From the NCBI GenBank assembly GCA_017303875.1, contig JAFLBP010000023.1, positions 1 to 64,000 of the forward strand: DNA of 64,000 nucleotides. The letters are read 5' to 3'. The notes beneath the pieces are model-generated. The model saw nothing but the letters and a program-made list of their open reading frames with translations, was not told the DNA's origin and made no database searches. Below are positions 9,561 through 18,725 of this stretch, piece after piece. The number at the start of each line of letters is the position of its first letter. The first letter of the stretch is position 1. Both the position numbers and the translations under genes were made by a program. This DNA is from Chitinophagales bacterium (lineage in GTDB: Bacteria; Bacteroidota; Bacteroidia; Chitinophagales; Saprospiraceae).

Positions 9561-9610
9561 CTGGCGCGAGGTTCCACCTCGTGCCAGCAATCCGTCGGGT
9601 TCCACCCGAT
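9561..9610 (+). repeat. REP-A copy 3 (both hairpins)
   Basis: GCTGGCGCGAGGT pairs with ACCTCGTGCCAGC around a TCC loop, giving a stem of 13 bp including one G-T pair. The second hairpin is CGGGT-TCC-ACCCG. It lies between the terminator and the end of carB. Confidence 0.9.
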
Positions 9611-9620
9611 TATCATCCGC

Positions 9621-12458
9621 TTAATTATACAAATACATACTCCGGTTTCTTTCCAGCTCCCGGAAATACGGATCTTTCAGGTCTTTGATAAAGTAAATCG
9701 CCTCGCCGGTTGATTTCATTTCGGGGCCGAGGCGCTTGTCCACACCGGGGAATTTCTCGAAGCTGAATACCGGAATTTTGATGGCGTACCCTTCTAATTT
9801 TTGCTGAATATCAAAGTCCTTGAGCTTGTGGGTGCCGAGCATCACTTTGGTGGCGATGTTCAGGTAGGGCACATTGTAGGCTTTGGCGATAAAGGGCGTC
9901 GTGCGCGAGGCGCGCGGGTTGGCCTCAATCACATACACCTCATCGTTCTTAATCGCAAATTGAATATTGATCAAACCCTTGATATTCAGGGCGCGTGCAA
10001 TTTTTTCCGCATATTCCACCATGCGCTCAATCACGATGGGACCGAGGGAGTAGTGCGGCAGCACGGCCGAGGAGTCGCCTGAGTGGATACCTGCCGGCTC
10101 GATATGCTCCATAATGCCCATCACGTGCAGTTCGTCGCCATCAAAAATAGCGTCAATTTCGGCCTCTTTGGCACGCTCTAAGAACTGGTCGATGAGCACG
10201 CGGTTGTCGGGCATGTGCTTGAAAATGGTGAGTACCTGGCGCTCTAATTCGGCGTCGTTGATCACAATTTTCATGCGCTGGCCACCGAGTACGTAGCTGG
10301 GACGCACGAGCAGGGGGTAGGGGATGGTGCGGGCAATTTCCAGCGCCTCGTCCACATCGCGGGCGGCGCCGTATTTGGGATAGGGGATGTTCAGGTCGCG
10401 CAGCAGGTCGCTGAAGCGGCCGCGGTCTTCAGCGATATCCATGTTGTCGAAGCTGGTGCCTATGATATTCCAGCCCTTGTTGTGCAGGTCTTCGGCGAGT
10501 TTGAGGGCGGTCTGGCCGCCAAGCTGCACAATCACGCCGTCGGGTTGCTCGTGTTCGAGCAATTCCTCAAGGTGTTCCCAGAATACCGGCTCGAAGTAGA
10601 GTTTATCGGCCATATCGTAGTCGGTCGATACGGTTTCCGGATTGCAGTTCACCATAATCGCCTCATAACCAACTTCTTTGATGGCTAAGATGCCGTGCAC
10701 GCAGCAGTAGTCGAACTCAATGCCCTGGCCGATGCGGTTTGGCCCGGAGCCGAGTACGATGATCTTTTTCTTGTCGCTGCGCACGCTTTCGTTGCGCTCG
10801 TCGAAAGTGGAGTAGAAGTAGTTGGTTTTCGATTCAAACTCTGCGGCGCAGGTATCCACCATTTTATACACGCGGCGGATGCCGAGTTGTTTGCGGCGGC
10901 GGGTTACTTCGGCTTCGTTGATGCGCAGCAGCCAGGCGATTTGCGCGTCGGAATAGCCGTTTTTCTTGAGTTCTATAAAAAACGCATGCGGAATATCTTC
11001 GGCTACATTATAGCGCAGGAGCTGGTCTTCCATTTTAACCAACTTCTTGATTTCCTGAATAAACCAGTTGTCGATACCGGTCATTTTCTGCACCGATTTG
11101 GAAGAAATGCCCAATCGCAGCGCGTCTTTTACGCGGTAAATTCGGTCGTCGGAAACTTTTTCAAGGCGCTCCAGAATATCCTCCGTGCGGATCCATTCTT
11201 TTTTGTCGGCGCCAAGGCCCATGCGGCTGTTTTCCTGGCTCTGACAGGCTTTTTGCAGGGCTTCGTTGAAGCAGCGGCCAATAGCCATGACCTCACCGAC
11301 CGATTTCATTTGCAGGCCAAGGCGGTAATCGGCATTCGGGAATTTTTCAAAATTCCAGCGCGGCATCTTCACAATCACATAATCGAGCGTCGGCTCAAAA
11401 AAGGCGCTGGTGGTTTTGGTGATCTGGTTTTTCAGCTCGTCTAAGTTATAACCGATGGCGAGTTTGGCGGCAATTTTGGCAATCGGATAACCCGTTGCCT
11501 TGGAGGCTAAGGCCGAAGAACGCGAAACGCGCGGGTTGACTTCCACGGCAATCAATTCCTCGGTTTCGGGGTTTTGCGCAAACTGTACGTTGCAGCCGCC
11601 GGCAAAATTACCCAGCGAACGCATGATTTTGATGGCCTGATTGCGCATGTCCTGAAATGCCGTATCCGACAGGGTCATGGCCGGCGCCACGGTAATGGAA
11701 TCGCCGGTGTGAATGCCCATCGGATCCACATTTTCCACCGTACAGATAATGGTTACATTGTCGATGTTGTCGCGCAGCAGTTCCAGCTCAAATTCTTTCC
11801 AGCCCAAAACGGCTTTTTCCACCAATACTTCGTGGGTAGGGGAGGCGTTGAGGCCGCGTTTGAGGGCTTCATCAAACTCCTCTTCCTTCATAACGAAGCC
11901 GCCGCCCGTACCGCCAAGGGTGTAAGACGGACGGATTACCAGCGGGAAACCGATTTTTTGTGCGGCTTCCTTACCCTCCAGATAGGAGTTGGCAATGTAG
12001 GAAGGCGCAACGCCGATACCGATCTGAATCATCAGCTTTCGGAATTCGTCGCGGTTTTCCGTCCGTTCGATGGCAGCGGTGTCCACGCCGATCATGCGGC
12101 AGTTGTTATCAACCCAGATGCCCATTTTTTCGCACTCAATGGCGAGGTTGAGCGCCGTCTGGCCACCCATCGTGGGCAATACCGCGTCGATATGCGGCAA
12201 GTCGGGATTGCTGTCGTGCTCCTTGAGAATCTGTTCGATGCTCTCGGGTGTGAGCGGGCGCAGGTAGACGTAATCGGCCGTAACCGGGTCGGTCATAATG
12301 GTGGCCGGGTTGGAGTTGATCAGGGCTACTTTGATGCCTTCCTCACGGAGGGATCGGCTGGCCTGAGAGCCGGAGTAGTCGAATTCACAGGCCTGACCGA
12401 TGATGATCGGGCCGGAGCCAATGAGCAGAATGGTTTGGATTGAATTGTCGCGCGGCAT
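9621..12458 (-). CDS. carB: Carbamoyl-phosphate synthase large subunit
   Basis: Makes carbamoyl phosphate from bicarbonate, ammonia (from the CarA subunit) and two ATP for pyrimidine and arginine synthesis. The 945-residue protein shows both ATP-grasp halves: GSGPIIIGQACEFDYSGSQA at the N-terminus with VNPRVSRSSALASKATGYP, then GSGPNRIGQGIEFDYCCVH with EANPRASRTTPFIAKAYNVP. It ends soon after RSMYLYN, so it lacks the ~130-residue MGS-like allosteric domain of E. coli CarB. This short form (about 940-950 residues) is usual in Bacteroidota, so it is not a truncation. carA is not in the window. A promoter and a terminator-like hairpin lie in its leader. Confidence 0.97.
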   Translation of the reverse strand: MPRDNSIQTILLIGSGPIIIGQACEFDYSGSQASRSLREEGIKVALINSNPATIMTDPVTADYVYLRPLTPESIEQILKEHDSNPDLPHIDAVLPTMGGQTALNLAIECEKMGIWVDNNCRMIGVDTAAIERTENRDEFRKLMIQIGIGVAPSYIANSYLEGKEAAQKIGFPLVIRPSYTLGGTGGGFVMKEEEFDEALKRGLNASPTHEVLVEKAVLGWKEFELELLRDNIDNVTIICTVENVDPMGIHTGDSITVAPAMTLSDTAFQDMRNQAIKIMRSLGNFAGGCNVQFAQNPETEELIAVEVNPRVSRSSALASKATGYPIAKIAAKLAIGYNLDELKNQITKTTSAFFEPTLDYVIVKMPRWNFEKFPNADYRLGLQMKSVGEVMAIGRCFNEALQKACQSQENSRMGLGADKKEWIRTEDILERLEKVSDDRIYRVKDALRLGISSKSVQKMTGIDNWFIQEIKKLVKMEDQLLRYNVAEDIPHAFFIELKKNGYSDAQIAWLLRINEAEVTRRRKQLGIRRVYKMVDTCAAEFESKTNYFYSTFDERNESVRSDKKKIIVLGSGPNRIGQGIEFDYCCVHGILAIKEVGYEAIMVNCNPETVSTDYDMADKLYFEPVFWEHLEELLEHEQPDGVIVQLGGQTALKLAEDLHNKGWNIIGTSFDNMDIAEDRGRFSDLLRDLNIPYPKYGAARDVDEALEIARTIPYPLLVRPSYVLGGQRMKIVINDAELERQVLTIFKHMPDNRVLIDQFLERAKEAEIDAIFDGDELHVMGIMEHIEPAGIHSGDSSAVLPHYSLGPIVIERMVEYAEKIARALNIKGLINIQFAIKNDEVYVIEANPRASRTTPFIAKAYNVPYLNIATKVMLGTHKLKDFDIQQKLEGYAIKIPVFSFEKFPGVDKRLGPEMKSTGEAIYFIKDLKDPYFRELERNRSMYLYN

Positions 12459-12490
12459 GTTCCGAATTGTATTGCTATCCGAGGGTAAAA

Positions 12491-12534
12491 AAAACGGGAG
12501 TCAACCCCCAATCGTAGGGGTTGACTCCCGTTTT
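12491..12534 (-). promoter_or_regulatory. Terminator-like hairpin in the carB leader (possible attenuator)
   Basis: On the minus strand an 18-bp perfect stem (AAAACGGGAGTCAACCCC and its complement) with an 8-nt loop is followed by eight T. The run ends ~28 nt before the carB ATG. It lies downstream of the carB promoter and no other minus-strand gene precedes it, so it would stop carB transcription unless relieved. Confidence 0.7.
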
Positions 12535-12576
12535 CCAAAATGACCTGACGAATAGACGTTTTTTCATTTTGGGATG

Positions 12577-12584
12577 CAAAGGTA
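12577..12584 (-). promoter_or_regulatory. -7 element of carB
   Basis: The minus strand reads TACCTTTG (consensus TAnnTTTG) about 119 nt upstream of the carB start. This places the leader hairpin inside the transcript. No clear -33 element. Confidence 0.5.
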
Positions 12585-12684
12585 AAGACCCCGCCCGGAT
12601 AAAGGGGTATTTTTTTGAAAAAAAGATACCTCAAAATCCGACCTTTGCCGCCCGATTTTCAAAATCGGATTAAAATCCCGTTTT

Positions 12685-13365
12685 ATGGTCAAAAAGCCTT
12701 TATTCCTATTGATAGCAGGCATTTATGCCCTGCAATTATCGGCACAAAGCAGCCAGACAAATGCGCTTGGCACCTGGAATGTACTGCATGTGCGTTATCT
12801 TATTAATGATAAATGGAATGTATTCTTCGAGCCGCAACTGCGCAGCCTGCGTTTCTATGATGATTTTCACTACCACGAGGTGAAAGGCGGCGCCAATTAT
12901 CGCATTGATAAAAATTTCAGTATCGGCTTCGGTATCGGGCATTACGATACTTACCAGGAAGGCGGCAATTTCGTGACACCGAAACAAAACGATGAACTGC
13001 GCACCTGGCTGCACCTGACCATGCAGCAGCAACTCCAACGCTTCCGCTTCGAGCACCGCTACCGGGCCGAACAGCGTTTTGCAAACGGCAATTACCGCAA
13101 TCGTTTCCGCTACCGGGTACAGGTGTCGGCGCCGCTTAACCGGGCACAAACAGGCGTTGGCGCCTTATCGGCCATCGCCTGGAATGAGATCTTTTTTACC
13201 AATAAAGAGCCGTACTTTGAACGCAACCGGGTTTTTGCAGGCATGGGATACGAGTTTTCCCGACAACTTTCGCTGCAAATGGGCTGGCTTTACCAATTCG
13301 ATTACCGCCTGACTGATGAAATCGGGCGTAATTTTTTACAAATTACACTCCAGACAACACTCTGA
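12685..13365 (+). CDS. DUF2490 family outer-membrane beta-barrel protein
   Basis: A 226-residue protein with a signal peptide (MVKKPLFLLIAGIYALQLSAQ). The mature part is built of alternating strands typical of DUF2490: WNVLHVRYLINDKWNVFFEPQLRSLRFYDDFHYHEVKGGANYRIDKNFSIGFGIGHYDTYQ, an FRFEHRYRAEQRF strand and a final aromatic strand (FLQITLQTTL). That suggests an outer-membrane barrel; the role of the family is unknown. A GACCTTTG -7-like box at 12638-12645 and a short hairpin precede the ATG. It ends 3 nt before the converging T9SS gene. Confidence 0.8.
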   Translation: MVKKPLFLLIAGIYALQLSAQSSQTNALGTWNVLHVRYLINDKWNVFFEPQLRSLRFYDDFHYHEVKGGANYRIDKNFSIGFGIGHYDTYQEGGNFVTPKQNDELRTWLHLTMQQQLQRFRFEHRYRAEQRFANGNYRNRFRYRVQVSAPLNRAQTGVGALSAIAWNEIFFTNKEPYFERNRVFAGMGYEFSRQLSLQMGWLYQFDYRLTDEIGRNFLQITLQTTL

Positions 13366-13368
13366 AAA

Positions 13369-16300
13369 TCAACGCTGTATCCATAGCCAGCCGCTGATGG
13401 GTTTGCCGCCGTCGCCCAACTGCAACACATAATAATAAACGCCCTCCGGCAAAGGCCGGCCACTCCATTCCCCATTCCAGGGGGCATCATTCCGGTAGGA
13501 TTTTTGCTCAAAAACCTGATTGCCCCATCGGTTGAATACCTGCAAATGGTTGTCCGGATATTGCTCAATTCCTTCAATAATCCACTCGTCGTTTGCGCCG
13601 TCGCCATTGGGGGAAATGCCGTTGTTGACCAATACCCGGTCGGCAAAATCAGGCAGCACTGTCACAAAAACATATATTTCATAACAAGCGCCCTCCGCAT
13701 TACACAGCTCGTAACAGAGGGTGGCGGTTCCGGTCGTGCTTGCACTCAACAGTACACAGTTCGTTTGTCCGGCCAGCGGTGTTGCCACAACCGGAAAGTC
13801 GTCCGGACAAATTTTCGTCAACGACGTATAAGGCGCAGGCAACCCAGCAGGTTCAAAACAAAGGGTGTCCGGCTGGTTTTCAAACAGGGTCAGGAGTATG
13901 CTGTCGCGCCCGATCAGGTTGCCACACTGGGAGAAAAAAGGAATCTCGTAGGTACAGGCGCGCAGGCGATCCAGAATCCGGATGGCATGGTAGCCAGTGT
14001 CGAGCAACAAGCCAATATTGCCGTTGCAATTCACAAACTGGTTAAAATTTACCCCGTGATCGGTGATGCTGTACTGATTCAGGTTACCCGATGGAATATT
14101 GGTACAAAAAACCGTATCGGCATCGCAGTCGCTGACTTTCCAGATGAAATTGCCTTCTGGATCGGGGCTGTAAGGGTGTATGGCCGGACAAGCGCTGCAA
14201 TTCAGCGCCAATTGCAGCGTGTCGGCGCAACCGCTTTGTATATGCTTGACAATCAACTCATGTGCGCCTGGCAAAAAACGCAGCACCGAGCCTTGTGGCA
14301 CCAATCGGAAACCGGCCTGAATGATAAAAACACCGCCAGAGGGCAAGGCCCGCAGGTTGAGGTTGGAGTATTGAACACCCGATCGGCCGCCCACCAGCAC
14401 ATTGCTGCCCTCCAACCGCCAGTTGCCGCCTGGGTCCAACTGCCGCAACAAGACCAGCAAGCCTTGCAGGTTGCCAAAAGTGCCGGAAAAGGTTTGTGTT
14501 CCTACTTTCCAGAGCGTCAGCTGGTAAGAACCTTCCTGTAAGTTGATTTGGTACGTAACCAGGGTGTCGGTATTACAACCCACCGAGCCGGCACTGTAGT
14601 TCTGGCCGTCGAGCAGGATGTTGTAATCTAAGATTTCCGCATACGGAATATCGAAGCAGATATCATTGAGTCCGGTGCAAAAATCGGTATCAATACGCAG
14701 GCTGTCCGGTTCAAGGATGGCTGCGCCACAATCCACTTTGGGTAACACCGAAGGGATGTAGCAAATGAGAAAAGCGCTGTTGTCGGCCGGATTGATTACA
14801 CCGACGCAAATATTGTCGACATTGAATGCGCTGTCGTCGAGCGCCGTAAAGTTGAGGCAGGCCGTTGTCGGATTGACGGTGTAAGTGCCGAAATTGCCAC
14901 TGCTGCCGCTTAGTCCGGCCCGGTCGAGCAAAACGACTTTCGGGTTGGGAAAATTTATTGCCGCAGGGCCACAAACCGTTACGGCACTGCCCGCCTGCAC
15001 GGTAAAAGGTACATTTTCGGCTACCAGGGCATTGGGCGTAATACTGATAACCAAGCAGATACTGTTGCTGAGGCCTGGTTCGTTGCCGACGCTTTGGTTC
15101 AGGCAAATGACATCTAAACCAAAACCTGTTGCACTGTTGGCGGTATATACGAGGCAACCGCCCGGCAGCAGCGACCAGCTGCCATACACCGAACTGCCGG
15201 AACTGCCGCCGCCCTGCAAGGTATATTGCAGCGCTCCGGCATTGACGCCCGGGATGGCAGGCAGACAAATCTGCACCGTCTGATCGGCTGCAACGAAGCG
15301 ATACAGGGTGTCGGGTGTGGCACAGAGATCATTAACGCGGATGGGCAGGGGCGTATAGGCGCAAAACAGGCTGTCGAATATCGTCGGGTGGTAAATGCCG
15401 GGCTTGAGCTGAATGCGATCCACGGGATTTTGAGTGCCCGGCAAGTCGGGCCAGTCGACAAAATATGCACCGTTGCCACCGCTGATTTGCAGGTTGATGC
15501 TGCCGCCCTGCACACAGGTAGCCGGCATGGCGCTGCTCTGTACATTCAGGGGCGGCGGCTGACTGATGACAAAAGAAGAGGTGGGTAAGGCGCAACTGTC
15601 GGCATCCACGATAAAGAGGTCGTAAAAGCCCGGAGCGAGGTTGCCGGGAGAAGCGGCCTGTCCGCTGGCGTTGCGCAGGGAAAAAGAAAAAGGCAGCTCG
15701 AAGTTGGCGCCGGGTTGTACATTAAATACCACAAAGCCGTTTTGCTCGCCGGGGCAGCGCACATTGAAGGTTTGCAGGTTGACATCGGCGCTGACAGCCC
15801 GGTTATTGATGCTGAACGCCACGACATCGGTGCAGCCGGTATTGTTGTCCGTCACCTGGCAGTTGTAGTTGCCGGGGGGCAGTTGGAGCAGGTTGGGTGC
15901 GCCGGGCAGGCTGTAGGAATAGGAGCCGCTGCCACCGCTCACCTGAATTTCGGCGCGGCCGTTGGGGCGGTTGCATTTGGCCTGTTCAATGATAATGGCG
16001 TTGGTGTTGAGAGGGCTGATGCCTGGCACACAAATGCGCTGTACGGAGCTGCAACCGGCGTTGTTGGTGGCGGTCACAAAATAGCAGCCTGCTGCCAGGT
16101 CGGTGTTTACAGCGCCGCTTTCGCCGGTGCTCCAGCTGAATTGCAGGCTGGAAGGGCCGAGGCTGATGCTGCCGTCGGCGGCATTGCATTGGGCGGGATT
16201 GATCTGGTTGATTTGTATGGCCGGGCCATTGGAGTTGGTCACCACAAAAGTAGTATCGAGCAGGCAGGCGGGTTGCGTATTGCGTTGTATACGCACGGCG

Positions 16301-16560
16301 TAAGCGCCGGCGGGCAGGTCGACGGCGCTGCTTCCGCTGGCAACATTGGGTGTCCAGCTGAAGCTCAGGCCCGTGTTGCCGCCGGCTACGCTGAGAATGA
16401 CCGCGCCGGTGGCATTGCCACAGGTAGCGTTCACGATCAGTGCCTGAACATTGATGGGGTCGGGGCAGCTTTGTGCCTGCAACTGATACCTGTCTGCACC
16501 GGGCAGGAGGATAAAAAGCAGGGCAAAAGCGATCGGTTTGAGGAAAAAAGGCTGTTTCAT
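13369..16560 (-). CDS. T9SS type B (CHU_C) surface protein with SprB-like repeats
   Basis: A 1063-residue secreted protein if the start is the ATG at 16560, which gives a clean signal peptide (MKQPFFLKPIAFALLFILLPG). The N-terminal ~400 residues are tandem SprB-like modules, each with a Cys-containing strand, a GG turn and a PAGxYxVxI-type strand (LPAGAYAVRI, LAAGCYFVTA, LPPGNYNCQV, LAPGFYDLFI). The middle contains Cys-rich beta domains. The last ~85 residues form the gliding-motility-associated CHU_C tail: NNGISPNGDGANDEW, YPDNHLQVFNRWGNQVFE, LPEGVYYYVL. SprB is the gliding adhesin of Flavobacterium; this one is probably a surface adhesin. Confidence 0.85.
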   Translation of the reverse strand: MKQPFFLKPIAFALLFILLPGADRYQLQAQSCPDPINVQALIVNATCGNATGAVILSVAGGNTGLSFSWTPNVASGSSAVDLPAGAYAVRIQRNTQPACLLDTTFVVTNSNGPAIQINQINPAQCNAADGSISLGPSSLQFSWSTGESGAVNTDLAAGCYFVTATNNAGCSSVQRICVPGISPLNTNAIIIEQAKCNRPNGRAEIQVSGGSGSYSYSLPGAPNLLQLPPGNYNCQVTDNNTGCTDVVAFSINNRAVSADVNLQTFNVRCPGEQNGFVVFNVQPGANFELPFSFSLRNASGQAASPGNLAPGFYDLFIVDADSCALPTSSFVISQPPPLNVQSSAMPATCVQGGSINLQISGGNGAYFVDWPDLPGTQNPVDRIQLKPGIYHPTIFDSLFCAYTPLPIRVNDLCATPDTLYRFVAADQTVQICLPAIPGVNAGALQYTLQGGGSSGSSVYGSWSLLPGGCLVYTANSATGFGLDVICLNQSVGNEPGLSNSICLVISITPNALVAENVPFTVQAGSAVTVCGPAAINFPNPKVVLLDRAGLSGSSGNFGTYTVNPTTACLNFTALDDSAFNVDNICVGVINPADNSAFLICYIPSVLPKVDCGAAILEPDSLRIDTDFCTGLNDICFDIPYAEILDYNILLDGQNYSAGSVGCNTDTLVTYQINLQEGSYQLTLWKVGTQTFSGTFGNLQGLLVLLRQLDPGGNWRLEGSNVLVGGRSGVQYSNLNLRALPSGGVFIIQAGFRLVPQGSVLRFLPGAHELIVKHIQSGCADTLQLALNCSACPAIHPYSPDPEGNFIWKVSDCDADTVFCTNIPSGNLNQYSITDHGVNFNQFVNCNGNIGLLLDTGYHAIRILDRLRACTYEIPFFSQCGNLIGRDSILLTLFENQPDTLCFEPAGLPAPYTSLTKICPDDFPVVATPLAGQTNCVLLSASTTGTATLCYELCNAEGACYEIYVFVTVLPDFADRVLVNNGISPNGDGANDEWIIEGIEQYPDNHLQVFNRWGNQVFEQKSYRNDAPWNGEWSGRPLPEGVYYYVLQLGDGGKPISGWLWIQR

Positions 16561-16802
16561 GTGCAAAAGAGGGAGCAAAAATAATGCCGCGGGGCGGTTT
16601 TTGGCTTTTAATACTCAATTTCCTGAAATCAGAATTTTGTTTTTTACCATTAGCAACCCGGTGTTTTTTATTTTGCGTAAAATAAAATTTGTTTTCAGGT
16701 AGTTTAAAATCACACATTTAGGTTTTTATATGTGTGCTAAAATTTTCAATTCCAATTTTTATTTTACAATTATTTAACAAAATAGGTCAAAACCAATTAT
16801 AA

Positions 16803-16831
16803 TTTGGATTGCAAATTTATATATACCTTTG
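16803..16831 (+). promoter_or_regulatory. Complete Bacteroidota promoter
   Basis: TTTG at 16803-16806 and TACCTTTG at 16824-16831 are separated by 17 nt. This matches the -33/-7 arrangement and gives a ~97-nt leader for the NTF2-HhH gene. The rest of the interval 16561-16931 is AT-rich with no gene seen. Confidence 0.75.
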
Positions 16832-16931
16832 CAGCGCAAAAAAATGCGATAGCGTGGCGACAGGAAAACAAGATCCCTTCCTTTCAAAGCGCTTGTACAA
16901 AACTGGTTTTTAACCTAAACATCATACTACA

Positions 16932-17675
16932 ATGACGGTAAAACAACTTGTCGAAGCCATTGACGCCCGCATCCTTGCCGGCGACATCCTCGGCGCATTC
17001 GACCAATTCGCAGCAGAAGATTGTGTAACGCTCAGTGGTGAGCACGATATCACCCGCACCAAAGCGCAGAAAATGGAAGCGCTCCGCTGGTTCTTCAACA
17101 ACATCGCCAGCGTCAATCGCATTGAGCGCGTGGGCTTTGCTACCAACGGTAATGACAGCTCTGACTCGCAATTCGTGTTTGAATTCACCAACCAATTCGG
17201 CCAAAACCTCGTGTACAGCGAGGTAATCCGCCGCACCTGGGCCGGCGAACAACTCGTACGCGAAGAGTACCTGCTCGGCGCCGAACTGCCCAAAGCTGCC
17301 GCCAAGACGACTAAAAAAGTAGCTGCAGAAAAAGCAGAAGCTCCGGCGCCCGCTCCGGCAAAAGCCACTAAAGCGCCTAAAAAAGCAGTCGCTACCGAAA
17401 AAAAAGCACCTAAAGCAAGCGTACCTGCCGACGACCTGACCCTCATCGAGGGCATCGGTCCGAAAATCGCCGAGCTGCTCATCGCTGCCGGCATCATCAG
17501 CTTCGCCGATCTGGCTAAAGCCAAACCCGCAGCCATCAAAACCATCCTCGAAGCTGCCGGCAAACGCTACCAGATGCACGACCCTGCCACCTGGCCCAAG
17601 CAAGCTGCACTCGCCCGCGATGGCAAAACTGCCGAACTCGAAGCGCTGCAAGCCAAGCTGAAAGGCGGGAAGTAA
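16932..17675 (+). CDS. NTF2-like domain fused to helix-hairpin-helix domain
   Basis: A 247-residue cytoplasmic protein. Residues 1-115 look like an NTF2/SnoaL-like fold (VEAIDARILAGDILGAFDQFAAEDCVTLSGEH, then WFFNNIASVNRIERV, FVFEFTNQFG, EVIRRTWAGEQLVREEYLL). Residues 120-165 are a low-complexity Ala/Lys/Pro linker like histone H1 tails. Residues 168-215 hold a helix-hairpin-helix unit (LTLIEGIGPKIAELLIAAGI), a non-specific DNA-binding fold also found at the ends of some Bacteroidota ribosomal and nucleoid-like proteins. Codon use is very uniform (GCC, CTC, ACC) and the promoter is strong, which suggests high expression. The function is unknown; a nucleoid-associated role is inferred. Confidence 0.65.
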   Translation: MTVKQLVEAIDARILAGDILGAFDQFAAEDCVTLSGEHDITRTKAQKMEALRWFFNNIASVNRIERVGFATNGNDSSDSQFVFEFTNQFGQNLVYSEVIRRTWAGEQLVREEYLLGAELPKAAAKTTKKVAAEKAEAPAPAPAKATKAPKKAVATEKKAPKASVPADDLTLIEGIGPKIAELLIAAGIISFADLAKAKPAAIKTILEAAGKRYQMHDPATWPKQAALARDGKTAELEALQAKLKGGK

Positions 17676-17683
17676 AAGTGATG

Positions 17684-17761
17684 AGTGTTTTGGTGTTTTA
17701 GTGTTTTTGTGTTTTAGTATTTTATTACCAAAACACCCAAACACTAAAACACCAAAACACT
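17684..17761. terminator. Octad inverted repeat between convergent genes
   Basis: The left arm 17684-17706 and right arm 17739-17761 are perfect 23-nt inverted copies made of 8-nt words (AGTGTTTT, GGTGTTTT, TGTGTTTT). Six A follow on the plus strand. It probably ends transcription from both sides. A short heptad tract (AACGATG / AGTGATG on the minus strand) follows at 17769-17797. Confidence 0.65.
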
Positions 17762-17804
17762 AAAAAATTCATCGTTCATCACTCATCGTTCATCGTTATA
17801 AAAA

Positions 17805-18725
17805 TTACCATGCGCGCAAGATTTCAATGCGCTCCTCAATGGGGGGATGGGTGCCGAACAGCTTGTTAAAAAAGGACATGTTCCCACCGACTTTCGGATG
17901 ATGGATAAACAGCTGGGCCACATCGCTTCTATGTACAGATTCAATGGTCGGGTCGCCGGCTATTTTTTCTAAGGCACTGGCTAAGGCCGGGCCGTTTTTA
18001 GTGAGCATCACCGCGCCGGCGTCGGCCATATATTCCCGTTTTCGGGAAATGGCAAATTGCATAATTACCGAAATCATCCAGGCCACCAGCACTATAAGCA
18101 TCACAAAAATTACAGTGCCGGTTTCTTTTTTGCTACCTCCCCGGCTTCCTCCTCGCAGCATTAACTGTGCGATAAAGGAGAATATTCCTGTAAAAATAAT
18201 AGACACAATCAGCAGGCGCACATCCCGGTTCAGGATATGCGTGAGTTCGTGCGCCAGTACGCCTTCCAATTCAGCATCGTTGAGTTTGTTCAGCATCCCC
18301 CTCGATACGGTAATGGCAAAACTGCGCTCGCTGATGCCGCTGGCGTAGGCGTTGAGGGACTCATCTTCCAGTACATACAGTTTGGGCATCGGTACGCCGC
18401 GCGAAATGCAGAGGTTTTCCAGCAGGTTGTACACCCGCATGTCGTCGCTGCGTTCTAAGGGGCGTGCGCCGGTGGCCGATTGAATCATGCTGCTGTGGTA
18501 CAGCCAGGCGATAACAAACCAAATGGCCGTTGCCGCCAGCACATAAGGCGCGGTGTCGAGCCAAATGTCGTTGACATGTTGAATTACATATTTTTCGCGC
18601 TTGCGATAAAATGCGAACAGCATGGCCCATTGCATTACCAGTAGCAACACGGGGAACATGATGAGCAGCAGCAGTGAGCGCGTGTTGTTGCGCCAGATCT
18701 GCGTTTGCAAACCTACAAACTCCAT
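17805..18725 (-). CDS. htpX: M48 family zinc metallopeptidase (HtpX-like)
   Basis: A membrane-bound protease, 306 residues. It has two N-terminal membrane helices (RSLLLLIMFPVLLLVMQWAML; YVLAATAIWFVIAWLY), the zinc/catalytic motif HELTH at 159-163 after EGVLA, two further hydrophobic segments (LLIVSIIFTGIFSFI; GTVIFVMLIVLVAWMISVI) and the third-ligand region REYMADAGAVML. HtpX enzymes degrade damaged inner-membrane proteins. It follows lemA with a TAATG stop-start overlap, so the two are translationally coupled. The LemA-M48 pairing is common in bacteria. The gene symbol reflects the family, not proven orthology. Confidence 0.9.
   Translation of the reverse strand: MEFVGLQTQIWRNNTRSLLLLIMFPVLLLVMQWAMLFAFYRKREKYVIQHVNDIWLDTAPYVLAATAIWFVIAWLYHSSMIQSATGARPLERSDDMRVYNLLENLCISRGVPMPKLYVLEDESLNAYASGISERSFAITVSRGMLNKLNDAELEGVLAHELTHILNRDVRLLIVSIIFTGIFSFIAQLMLRGGSRGGSKKETGTVIFVMLIVLVAWMISVIMQFAISRKREYMADAGAVMLTKNGPALASALEKIAGDPTIESVHRSDVAQLFIHHPKVGGNMSFFNKLFGTHPPIEERIEILRAW

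Noticed and set aside
9621..9760. carB C-terminal truncation
   Set aside because: The protein lacks the MGS domain of E. coli CarB, but the ~945-residue form is normal in Bacteroidota.
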